A stretch of 17,416 nt of DNA from JAYVJM01 sp043769275 (lineage in GTDB: Bacteria > Pseudomonadota > Gammaproteobacteria > Pseudomonadales > UBA7239): contig JAYVJM010000053.1 of the NCBI GenBank assembly GCA_043769275.1, positions 1 to 17,416 of the forward strand, read 5' to 3'. The notes beneath the pieces are model-generated. The model saw only the letters and a list, made by a program, of their open reading frames with translations. It made no database searches and had not been told where the DNA came from. The translations under genes were made by a program, and so were the position numbers. Within the stretch, counting starts at the first letter, position 1; the number at the start of each line of letters is the position of its first letter. Shown here piece after piece: positions 1-6,701 of the stretch.

Positions 1-93
1 AAACTCTGGGCCAATCTCAAGCGTTTTTGGAGAAACCACGCAAATATGACCTTGGATGAAATGATTGTTTCGTCTGCTTGTTTGTGTGATTAA
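1..93 (+). CDS. C-terminal end of an IS630-type transposase (5' part outside window)
   Basis: Frame 1 is open from the first base to TAA at 91-93 and encodes 30 residues beginning KLWANLKRFWRN and ending in SSACLCD. A 'lWANLKRf-rN-...-tLdE' pattern is the usual C-terminal tail of IS630/Tc1-type DDE transposases, just after the last catalytic acidic residue. Those enzymes cut and paste the element into TA dinucleotides. Only the tail is present, so I cannot say whether the element is intact upstream. The right-hand terminal inverted repeat should lie within a few tens of bases after the stop, but it cannot be defined without the left end. An odd palindrome at 114-126 (CTCAAA-A-TTTGAG) lies in that zone and may or may not belong to the element. 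The family call rests on a short motif. Confidence 0.6.
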   Translation, partial: KLWANLKRFWRNHANMTLDEMIVSSACLCD

Positions 94-184
94 CTATAGC
101 ATCGGAACACTCTCTCAAAATTTGAGCAGAAGATTAGTATGGGCTGTTATTGCCGCAACTTTACACATCGCAAATAAAACGCCC

Positions 185-217
185 ACAAAAAAGCGGACAC
201 AAAGCCGGCTTTTTTGT
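185..217. terminator. Probable bidirectional rho-independent terminator
   Basis: ACAAAAAAGC (185-194) and GCTTTTTTGT (208-217) form a perfect 10-bp inverted repeat around a 13-base loop. The A6 and T6 tracts sit inside the arms, so either strand gives a hairpin ending in a U-run. It begins 12 bases past the stop codon of fpr (minus strand) and about 90 bases past the transposase stop (plus strand). That is the right place to end both converging transcripts. The stem is AT-rich with only a short GC core, so its strength is uncertain. Confidence 0.65.
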
Positions 218-228
218 AAACAGTGACA

Positions 229-1005
229 TTATTTTTCCACGAATGCCCGCTCAATCGCATAATCACCCGGATCACCCATGCGCGGCGACTCCTTTAAACC
301 AAGCCCATTCAGGATATTACACAGATCAACAAGCAACGCAGGGCTGCCGCACATAAGACCGCGATCATGCTCGGGATTAATCTGTGGCAAGCCGACATCA
401 CCGCACAATTTCCCGCTGAGTATCAAATCTGTCAGACGACCTTGATTCCGAAAAGGCTCCCGAGTGACGGTCGGGTAGTAGATCAGCTTTTCTTTCACCA
501 TATCACCAAAAAATTCATTTTCTGGTAGCTTGTTGCAAATGTAATCGTAATAGGCCAGCTCGCTAACCCAGCGTACGCCGTGCGTGAGGATAACTTTCTC
601 GTAACGCTCATACACATCAGGGTCTTTAATGATGGACATAAAGGGAGCTAACCCCGTGCCCGTTGAAAAAAGATACAAGTTTTTACCTGGCAATAAATTG
701 TCCTGTACGAGCGTGCCTGTGGGCTTTTTGCTCACAAGCACCGAGTCGCCAACTTTCAAATGCTGTAGCCGAGATGTCAGAGGGCCATTGGGTACTTTGA
801 TACTGAGAAATTCAAGATTTTCGTCATAATTAGCACTGGCGATACTATAGGCTCGAAGTAAAGGGCGACCATCAACCTCTAAGCCAATCATCACAAATTG
901 ACCATTGATAAAACGCAGACTTTCTTGTCTTGTGCATTTGAAACTGAACAAAGTATCGTTCCAGTGCTGAACTTCCAATACGCGTTCAACGGTAATATTA
1001 GACAT
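229..1005 (-). CDS. fpr: Ferredoxin/flavodoxin-NADP+ reductase, 258 aa
   Basis: This FAD enzyme exchanges electrons between NADP(H) and ferredoxin or flavodoxin in the cytoplasm. It feeds iron-sulphur and radical enzymes and helps in oxidative-stress recovery. The FAD-binding motif RAYS is at residues 51-54, the NADP-binding glycine motif STGTGLAPF at about 114-122, and a CGSP segment near residue 230. The chain ends in AFVEK, as expected of bacterial subclass II reductases. From memory it matches Pseudomonas Fpr nearly end to end, including the 258-residue length. The open frame extends 21 codons further upstream to 1068, but the family start is MSNxTVERVL, so I place the start at 1005. A purine-rich AAAGAGAAA lies just upstream as a weak ribosome site. 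fpr diverges from the DUF4404 gene, and the spacer carries the inverted repeats listed separately. It ends before a two-way terminator. Confidence 0.95.
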   Translation of the reverse strand: MSNITVERVLEVQHWNDTLFSFKCTRQESLRFINGQFVMIGLEVDGRPLLRAYSIASANYDENLEFLSIKVPNGPLTSRLQHLKVGDSVLVSKKPTGTLVQDNLLPGKNLYLFSTGTGLAPFMSIIKDPDVYERYEKVILTHGVRWVSELAYYDYICNKLPENEFFGDMVKEKLIYYPTVTREPFRNQGRLTDLILSGKLCGDVGLPQINPEHDRGLMCGSPALLVDLCNILNGLGLKESPRMGDPGDYAIERAFVEK

Positions 1006-1082
1006 TGTACATTTCTCTTTTTTTGGCTGGGGCTTACACAAAATGCAAGCCGAATGATACCGCCCCACGCGTCAACAGGAAA

Positions 1083-1128
1083 CCTGCGACAGAAAAGAAA
1101 AGGTCGGCAATTTATCGCAGGTGCCGAC
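1083..1128. repeat. Two interlocked 7-bp inverted repeats between fpr and the DUF4404 gene
   Basis: CCTGCGA (1083-1089) is the reverse complement of TCGCAGG (1115-1121), and GTCGGCA (1103-1109) is the reverse complement of TGCCGAC (1122-1128). The order is A, B, A', B', with A' and B' directly abutting. The two pairs therefore cannot both form as simple nested hairpins. A further small hairpin, CAGG-AAA-CCTG (1076-1086), overlaps A. The element lies upstream of fpr (about 78-123 bases before its start codon) and upstream of the DUF4404 gene (80-125 bases). It could be paired operator half-sites or competing hairpins in an fpr leader. The repeats are seen directly; the function is unknown. Confidence 0.6.
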
Positions 1129-1207
1129 AACATGACGACTTGAATGCCAATACATCAGCAGATCATTCAAGGCTAGAATAAGCATCTATCTCGACGGAAG
1201 GTGTTTT

Positions 1208-1438
1208 ATGCCAAAGCAGCAGCTAGATAACTTGATAACGAGCTTACACGAACAGTTTGGGTTGCAAGAAACCAGTGCGGAACAACACCGATGGCTCAGT
1301 GAACTACAACGCGGCGAGCATGAATCAAGCCCACAAGATACGGCAAATCTGCTGTTAGAAAGCTTGGAAAATGGACACCCCAAAACAGCAGCCATACTCC
1401 GTGAAATTATCGACACATTGGGTCGGCTGGGGATTTAA
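1208..1438 (+). CDS. DUF4404 family small protein, 76 aa
   Basis: This is a small, charged, mostly helical protein of unknown function. The N-terminal stretch (MPKQQLDNLITSLHEQF), the central glutamate- and glutamine-rich helix and the closing 'LREIIDTLGRLGI' fit the DUF4404 family. That family is common in Pseudomonas-like gammaproteobacteria and is usually 75-95 residues long. There is no signal peptide, membrane segment or cysteine, so it is probably cytosolic. GGAAGG at 1196-1201, six bases before ATG, is a good ribosome site and fixes the start. A TAGAAT at 1174-1179 could be a -10 box, but no convincing -35 is visible. It stands alone, divergent from fpr, with no clear terminator after it. 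The gene call is firm and the family call fairly firm; no function is known to me. Confidence 0.8.
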   Translation: MPKQQLDNLITSLHEQFGLQETSAEQHRWLSELQRGEHESSPQDTANLLLESLENGHPKTAAILREIIDTLGRLGI

Positions 1439-1706
1439 AAAGCGTAACCATATGGAAATTAGCGGTGGCTCTCACACACCGTCTGCCGCCAAGTTATTCG
1501 CCACCACACGCACATTTTTATCAAGCATGCGCAAGCTATGATAAGGCATCAGTCTCTTTCAAGCCATTTTGAATCCAGTGGAAAATTTCGCTGGGGTTCA
1601 TGTTTGCGTTTTTTTGGGTAGCCTAAGCGTTACAAAGATAATGGCTACTGCGTACATGCCCTCCTCCACACAAAGCACGCATGAAGGCACGCAGCCAGTA
1701 AATTTT
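1439..1706. other. Non-coding gap between the DUF4404 gene and the M16 protease gene
   Basis: This 268-base stretch lies between the 3' ends of two converging genes. No open frame in it looks coding. It holds the hairpin at 1518-1544 (separate entry), a 6-bp inverted repeat GTAGCC/GGCTAC at about 1619-1649, and a short direct repeat GCACGCA at 1675-1681 and 1687-1693. None is followed by a U-run in the sense of either neighbouring gene, so I see no canonical terminator. It may contain decayed sequence. Confidence 0.5.
1518..1544. repeat. Hairpin-forming inverted repeat
   Basis: TTATCAAGC (1518-1526) pairs with GCT-A-TGATAA (1535-1544). This gives nine base pairs with one bulged A and an eight-base loop ATGCGCAA. 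It lies between the ends of two converging genes, so it could help stop transcription or protect 3' ends. Neither strand has a U-run directly after the stem, so it is not a textbook terminator. Confidence 0.4.
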
Positions 1707-4700
1707 TTAGTTTGCATGGAGCAGAAGTGGGCTAGCCTTGAATAGTTTCAGCGCATCTACATTATTTAGGTCGGTGTATTTTACTTTCCCATCTTCCAGC
1801 AATGCTTTTGTACCGGCCTTACCTGGGCTGACAAGCAACAGTTGACGCCTATTTTTATCGAGCAGGTTATTGCGGTAAAAATCCAGCGCCTGTTGGCGCG
1901 TGATTTTTTTCAGCGCTCCTATTTGCTGCTCTCTGTGATCGAAGTTGACGTAGCCCAAAATCATGTCATTCCAGTACTCTTGAGCTTGATCTGATTGGCT
2001 TTGTGGTTTTTCTTGTAATTGCGTGAGCAATGCCCTGCGCTGGCCTTCAAACCATGCATCACCCTGCTTATTTAAAAATAGATAATAATCAGCAATAAAG
2101 GTGTTGATGCGCTCATTAATTTCCCCAACGCTGTGTGCTGGGGACTGCACCAAAAACATTAAACCAGGCATTTGCAGTAAGGGTGTATAAGCTGCAGCCA
2201 CAACATAACCCAGTTGCTGCTCAGTGCGCAGTGCCTGAAAAAACGCCGACTTTGTCATTTGTGCCAGCAAAGCAGCCTGTACTTGCTGCTCAACGGTGTC
2301 ATTTGCCGCTTGGAAATATTTAATCAATGCGGAATCATTGTGCTCCAAGTTATCGACATAAAGGTAGGGAGCCGCAGCAGAAGGCAGTTGTACAACACGT
2401 GCTGGATTGTCTGGTTGACGCTGTGACGTCAAATTGAGCGTGTTTTCAATAATCTGTCCTAGCTTTAAGGCTTCTGCCTCGTAGACGTTTCCGTAAATCA
2501 ATACGTCTGCTGTGATGGTTTGCATGTAGCTTAGGTCGTAAGCCTGCACGTCTTTCAACTTGATGGTAGCTAGAGCCTTCAAGTAGTCCTGCCGCCCCCA
2601 GTAACCCGACACCAATACCACAGGCAAGTCTCGCGCTAACTGTTGATACGGCGACTGCTTACTCTCATTGATAAGCTCTTTCTGCCACTGCTCTTTTATC
2701 AACTGAAAACGCGCTTCAGTAAATACAGGATTTTTAAAAGTCTGCAAAACAGATTTTAATAAAAGCCCTTGTTTATCGCTGTAACCGCTTAACTGAAAGG
2801 ATATGCCGCGCGAGCGCTTTTCGATAGAAAAATTAAGCCCACCCAAACCTGCTGTATATAAAATGGCATTTAGGTGGTCGTTCAATAAGCGTACAAATAA
2901 TTCAGCCATGGCGGCATCACGGACAGACGCAGAGGCATAAGGGCTACGCGCATAAACCATAATATTGGCTTTGGGTACTTGATGCTCCTGATCCTGCAGA
3001 AACCATAATGTGTAATTTTTTCCGCTGTCGATTTTATGTGGAATATTTTTAAAAGTGGCAGCGAGCACAGGTGCCTCTTTTAGCTTTAACTGCTCTGGAA
3101 TAAATAGATTTTTTCCTGGCATATAAATGCCGGAAAAAGTCTGCGCATTTTTCCATTGTGACAACATTTTTGGGTTTATCTTTTCAATACGATAGCGGGT
3201 TTTATAGTATTGAGAAAATAAGTCATTGGACTCTTGGCTATCAGATACATTGGTTTTTTTTGCCGCCGCATGGAGCGCAAGACGCTCAGATTGTATGGGT
3301 ACATTTTTCTGGGAATCGATATTGGGTTCCGTGACTATCATTAACATGTTGCTGGGTTTTAATCGGTTGGCAACATCCGTTATGAGCCTTCCATCAAAGC
3401 GCGCCATTAAAAAATCGCCACGTAGAATATCGTCCGGTGCGTAAGTTTGCATCGCGCCTGCTAAATCACCGGCATAATCAGCAGGGTCTTGTTTTTCCGA
3501 AAAGCGAAAAGCAAAATCACGTGTGCGCTGCTGCTCCTCATATTGCCAACCGGCAACACCATTTTTTTTCAATGCCGCGACGGCCTGAAAAAACAGCATC
3601 ACGATATCGTCAATGTGCGCGTAGCCCTTTTCTGTAAGACTAATATCAACCTGAAAAGCTGACGCAAAACGACCAGACAAACCTGCGCCAGCCGAAAGCC
3701 GCTCGGCCCAGCCTCTTTTTTTCAGCTCAGCAAACAGGCTGCCTTCGCCCTCATGCCCCAATAGCCAAGCAATGTATGCATCGGGCTTGATGCGGTAATG
3801 CTCCAGCATAGAGGGCAACGGGAAAATCAACATTAAATGCCGCTCATTACGTACCGATTGCACTAAGAGCTTGCTCGGCAACAAGCCATCTCGAAATACA
3901 GGCTGCTCTTTTTGCTCGATCTTTACATCGCGATTTGGAATCGCTGAAAAATTTTTCTCTACCATCGCGCGCAGTTCTGGAAGCGAATTGCGGCCAATCA
4001 CCGCCAACGCCATGATGTTGGCCGAATAATATTGAGGATAAAAAGCCAGTAAATCGTCGCGCACTTTGCTGCGTTCGTTATCTGATAGTGTCGCCAAGCT
4101 GCCAACACCAAATGTAGCCGCAGGATTTTTGCTACTAAAAAGCTCGCGCAATACATCCCACAAGTGGCGGCCGTCGTCGTTTATTTTCGCCTGATATTCA
4201 GAATCCACTGCGTGTTTTTCACGCTCGACAAATTCGCGATTAAACAATGGTGCGATAAAAAACTGAGAAAAACGGTCAAGCCCTTCTGGCAAAAACTTTG
4301 GCTCTATATCAAAGTAGTAAGTGGTGTTTTCCAAGCCGGTAGAAGCATTATGTACGCCGCCATGAGCACTAATATAGTCTTGGTATTCGCCAGACTTAGG
4401 GTATTTTTTGGTGCCTAGGAACAGCATATGTTCAAGAAAATGCGCCAAGCCTTGGCGCGTTTTTGGATCGTTTCCGCTTCCTACATTAACATCGAGTGCA
4501 GCGGCGGCTTTGTCGGCATGCGGATCAGACACCAACAAAACACGCAAACTATTTTTCAAGACAAAATATTCGTATTGCCGTTTGTCATTTTCGCTTTTTA
4601 TGAGAGGAACTGGCTTGGTGCCTGCCCCGTTAGCGATTGATTTTGTGGGCGCGGCAAGGATAGTAGTATGCAGATGATATTTATTACCGATAAGCACCAG

Positions 4701-4760
4701 CAGAACGCTAATAAAAATCGCAACCAACAATAAACCCCAAACTTTTACGAACCGTTTCAT
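1707..4760 (-). CDS. M16 family zinc peptidase (insulinase/pitrilysin type), membrane-anchored, 1017 aa
   Basis: This resembles pitrilysin (protease III), which degrades small peptides and unfolded fragments in the periplasm. The inverted zinc motif HFLEH is at residues 107-111, with the third ligand Glu188 in AVDSEY, 77 residues on, as in active M16A enzymes. The catalytic N-terminal domain is followed by the middle and C-terminal M16 domains, with the C-terminal 'LRTEQQLGYVV' motif that binds substrate in insulysins. Length is typical of one-chain M16A enzymes (about 960-1020). A hydrophobic segment at residues 8-24 follows MKRFVKV. It looks like a signal anchor or signal peptide, so the protease should face the periplasm. 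AGGA lies about ten bases before ATG. The gene follows the TusA-like gene by 26 bases and is probably co-transcribed with it. All catalytic residues are present. I withhold the symbol ptrA because the substrate is unknown. Confidence 0.92.
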   Translation of the reverse strand: MKRFVKVWGLLLVAIFISVLLVLIGNKYHLHTTILAAPTKSIANGAGTKPVPLIKSENDKRQYEYFVLKNSLRVLLVSDPHADKAAAALDVNVGSGNDPKTRQGLAHFLEHMLFLGTKKYPKSGEYQDYISAHGGVHNASTGLENTTYYFDIEPKFLPEGLDRFSQFFIAPLFNREFVEREKHAVDSEYQAKINDDGRHLWDVLRELFSSKNPAATFGVGSLATLSDNERSKVRDDLLAFYPQYYSANIMALAVIGRNSLPELRAMVEKNFSAIPNRDVKIEQKEQPVFRDGLLPSKLLVQSVRNERHLMLIFPLPSMLEHYRIKPDAYIAWLLGHEGEGSLFAELKKRGWAERLSAGAGLSGRFASAFQVDISLTEKGYAHIDDIVMLFFQAVAALKKNGVAGWQYEEQQRTRDFAFRFSEKQDPADYAGDLAGAMQTYAPDDILRGDFLMARFDGRLITDVANRLKPSNMLMIVTEPNIDSQKNVPIQSERLALHAAAKKTNVSDSQESNDLFSQYYKTRYRIEKINPKMLSQWKNAQTFSGIYMPGKNLFIPEQLKLKEAPVLAATFKNIPHKIDSGKNYTLWFLQDQEHQVPKANIMVYARSPYASASVRDAAMAELFVRLLNDHLNAILYTAGLGGLNFSIEKRSRGISFQLSGYSDKQGLLLKSVLQTFKNPVFTEARFQLIKEQWQKELINESKQSPYQQLARDLPVVLVSGYWGRQDYLKALATIKLKDVQAYDLSYMQTITADVLIYGNVYEAEALKLGQIIENTLNLTSQRQPDNPARVVQLPSAAAPYLYVDNLEHNDSALIKYFQAANDTVEQQVQAALLAQMTKSAFFQALRTEQQLGYVVAAAYTPLLQMPGLMFLVQSPAHSVGEINERINTFIADYYLFLNKQGDAWFEGQRRALLTQLQEKPQSQSDQAQEYWNDMILGYVNFDHREQQIGALKKITRQQALDFYRNNLLDKNRRQLLLVSPGKAGTKALLEDGKVKYTDLNNVDALKLFKASPLLLHAN

Positions 4761-4786
4761 GCAAGACGAATCCTGTAGTTATGCTG

Positions 4787-5014
4787 TTAGTGCTGGCATT
4801 GCAGCAGGTAGTAGTATTCAGACCCATTATCGCGAGCCTCTAGCAGTAAGTGCCCGCTGCGTTCAGCGAACACGGCAAAATCGCGCCAAGAGCCAGCATC
4901 GGTAGCAAAGACACCCAAGGTTTGCCCAGCAACCAACTCACGTAATGCTTTTTTGGTTTTTAGGAGTGGCAACGGGCACGCAAGGCCACGTGCATCAAGC
5001 ACACAATCAGCCAT
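4787..5014 (-). CDS. TusA/SirA-like sulfurtransferase family protein, 75 aa
   Basis: TusA-fold proteins carry sulphur as a cysteine persulfide. They pass it to tRNA thiolation, molybdenum cofactor or other sulphur-using pathways in the cytosol. The protein opens MADCVLDARGLACPLP, with the family CPxP motif at residues 13-16 and Cys13 as the expected sulphur carrier. Length is at the usual 75-81 residues. The C-terminal 'SEYYYLLQCQH' keeps the aromatic-rich last strand and adds an extra cysteine near the end. A similar gene beside a bepA-type protease is known in Pseudomonas aeruginosa (PA1006 next to PA1005). There it has been linked to molybdenum/iron-sulphur and nitrate metabolism rather than to tRNA alone, so I do not call it tusA. 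GGATG ahead of the ATG is a weak ribosome site. It is the first gene of a likely pair with the M16 protease. Confidence 0.88.
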   Translation of the reverse strand: MADCVLDARGLACPLPLLKTKKALRELVAGQTLGVFATDAGSWRDFAVFAERSGHLLLEARDNGSEYYYLLQCQH

Positions 5015-5042
5015 AAAACATCCAGATTAGAAGTAAGCTATT

Positions 5043-5066
5043 GCTGCAGGGTGCGCGCACCGCAGC
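5043..5066. promoter_or_regulatory. Palindrome in the divergent tusA-like/bepA spacer
   Basis: GGTGCGCGCACC at 5050-5061 is a perfect 12-base palindrome. It is flanked by GCTGC (5043-5047) and GCAGC (5062-5066), which also pair if A48-G49 on the left bulges out. It sits in the 82-base spacer between the two divergent starts, 36 bases from one and 36 from the other. That suits an operator acting on both genes, or a leader hairpin. A TATACT on the minus strand (5080-5085) could be a -10 for the TusA-like gene, but no -35 is evident. The palindrome is seen; the role is inferred. Confidence 0.4.
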
Positions 5067-5096
5067 CGAAGTGGGTGATAGTATATCCAAAACCCC

Positions 5097-6683
5097 ATGA
5101 CAATCTGCCGCCTCTTTATGATTAAACATTTACATCATTTATTGTTTTTTTTGATTTTGATTTCTCCCTCAACCATCGTAGTATCAGGTGAAAGCCCATC
5201 TAGTAGTCGCACAGTAACTAGCCCTGGTGTGGTTGGCGAGACTGAGAGCCTCAGCAAGAAAACTTACTCTGCGTCGTCTTTTAGCAATGAGGATAGCGAC
5301 AGGGAAAATCGTCTTTCATTGCCCTCATTGGGAGACAGCGCCTCTGGCATTGCCTCCCATGAGCAGGAGTATGAGCTTGGGCAGGCGTGGCTACGCATGT
5401 ACCGCTCCCGCGTGCCTTTGGCACAAGACCCTCTGATGTATGACTATTTATGGAAGCTAATCAATAAATTAGCAAATCATTCTGCCTTGGAAGATCGGCG
5501 GCTTACGTTGATTGTCATCCCTAATCCTACGATTAATGCTTTTGCCGTTCCTGGCGGAGTCGTTGGCGTAAATACCGGTATATTTCTCTCTGCCAATAAC
5601 GAACAAGAGTTGGCGGGTGTATTGGCGCATGAATTTGCACATTTGTCACAACGCCATTTTGCGCGAGACGTGGAGAAATCGCGTCAGAGTACTATCCCAA
5701 CGATGGCCGGCCTTTTGGGCGGCCTTGCCTTGATGGCCACTACAGGCAGCGATGCCGGCATTGCGGCCATCATGGCTACGCAAGCCGCCAGTTTAGAATC
5801 GCGCTTGCGCTTTAGTCGTGACAATGAGGCCGAAGCCGACCGCGTTGGCATGCAGACTTTAGTCAATGCGGAAATGAATCCAAACGCGATGGCTGATATG
5901 TTTGAACTCATGCAGCGATCTATGCGTTTTTCAGGTGACAGGCCTCCGGAATTTTTGCTCACTCACCCTGTCACAGAGAAGCGCATTGCTGATGCTCGCA
6001 GCCGTGCAGACCAGTATCCGGTACGAAAGTATGCAGAGAGTCCGACATTTCAATTGATGCGTGCAAGGGCGCGCGTGTCAACGGCGGAAAACCCATCGGT
6101 CGCACTGAAATATTTTCGCAGTGAGATAGCTGGCCAAAACGCGCAACCCACCGCCAACATCTATGGCTTGGCGCTGGCGCAAATCCAGATGCGACAATTT
6201 GATGCGGCCGACACAACGCTGGCTCCGCTGTATGTGAAAGAGCCCGATAACGAAGCCTATCTCCTCGCTAAGGCCGATATTCTGGTCGGGCAGAAAAAAA
6301 TGCTTGCCGCTCAGCAATTGCTGGAGCGCTATTTGCAAAAGCACGCAGATAGCTACCCCGTGCTAATGGCCTACGCGCCGGTATTGAATGCGCAGGGAAA
6401 GCCGGATGCTGCGATCAAACAGTTGGAGAAGTTGCTGTTATCGCACAGTGCTGATCCAGCGGTGTGGTATCAATTGGCGGAAATCCGAGGGCAAGCAGGC
6501 GATGTCGGCGGCGTGCACACTGCGCGGGCAGAGTATTTCATGCTCAACGGCGCGTTCGATCAGGCACGCCAACAATTAACGTACGCACTAAAAATTTATA
6601 ACAATAACTACATAGAAAGCGCAAGAGTTAAGCAGCGTTTACGCGACTTGGCTGAACTTGAACAGCAAACATTAAGAATTTGA
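5097..6683 (+). CDS. bepA: BepA-like periplasmic M48 metalloprotease with TPR repeats, 528 aa
   Basis: BepA helps the BAM complex assemble outer-membrane proteins such as LptD and degrades stalled ones. A signal peptide is visible (MIKHLHHLLFFLILIS...). A low-complexity Ser-rich linker follows to about residue 85, then the M48 peptidase domain. HEFAH at residues 178-182 gives two zinc ligands, and Glu246 in NEAEAD gives the third. A 'FLLTHP' histidine further on matches the extra regulatory ligand known in E. coli BepA. From about residue 330 to the end are helical TPR repeats (for example 'PDNEAYLLAKADILVGQ'). The E. coli protein is 487 residues; the excess here is mainly the N-terminal linker. 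No good ribosome site precedes ATG 5097; an alternative ATG at 5118 would shorten the signal peptide by seven residues. livH follows after 18 bases. LptE, one partner of BepA's client LptD, is encoded later in the window. Confidence 0.9.
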   Translation: MTICRLFMIKHLHHLLFFLILISPSTIVVSGESPSSSRTVTSPGVVGETESLSKKTYSASSFSNEDSDRENRLSLPSLGDSASGIASHEQEYELGQAWLRMYRSRVPLAQDPLMYDYLWKLINKLANHSALEDRRLTLIVIPNPTINAFAVPGGVVGVNTGIFLSANNEQELAGVLAHEFAHLSQRHFARDVEKSRQSTIPTMAGLLGGLALMATTGSDAGIAAIMATQAASLESRLRFSRDNEAEADRVGMQTLVNAEMNPNAMADMFELMQRSMRFSGDRPPEFLLTHPVTEKRIADARSRADQYPVRKYAESPTFQLMRARARVSTAENPSVALKYFRSEIAGQNAQPTANIYGLALAQIQMRQFDAADTTLAPLYVKEPDNEAYLLAKADILVGQKKMLAAQQLLERYLQKHADSYPVLMAYAPVLNAQGKPDAAIKQLEKLLLSHSADPAVWYQLAEIRGQAGDVGGVHTARAEYFMLNGAFDQARQQLTYALKIYNNNYIESARVKQRLRDLAELEQQTLRI

Positions 6684-6701
6684 AAGAAGGCAGGTGACTT
6701 A

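Noticed and set aside
114..126. Odd palindrome CTCAAA-A-TTTGAG after the transposase stop, considered as the element's terminal repeat
   Set aside because: It is AT-rich and short, and without the left end of the element there is nothing to compare it with.
150..356. A 68-codon plus-strand frame over the fpr 3' end
   Set aside because: It runs antisense to the well-supported fpr, crosses the terminator hairpin and has no recognisable domain.
1083..1128. Reading the interlocked repeats as a firm plus-strand H-type pseudoknot
   Set aside because: On the plus strand the loop that must cross the first stem has zero bases, which is sterically unlikely; the minus-strand version is only marginal, so it is left as a repeat of unknown role.
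898..1143. An 81-codon plus-strand frame through the fpr start and the spacer
   Set aside because: It is antisense to the fpr N-terminus, lacks a ribosome site and family features, and covers the inverted repeats.
1619..1649. GTAGCC/GGCTAC inverted repeat considered as a terminator for the M16 gene
   Set aside because: The 19-base loop is long, and on the minus strand the stem is followed by CC and an A-run, not T.
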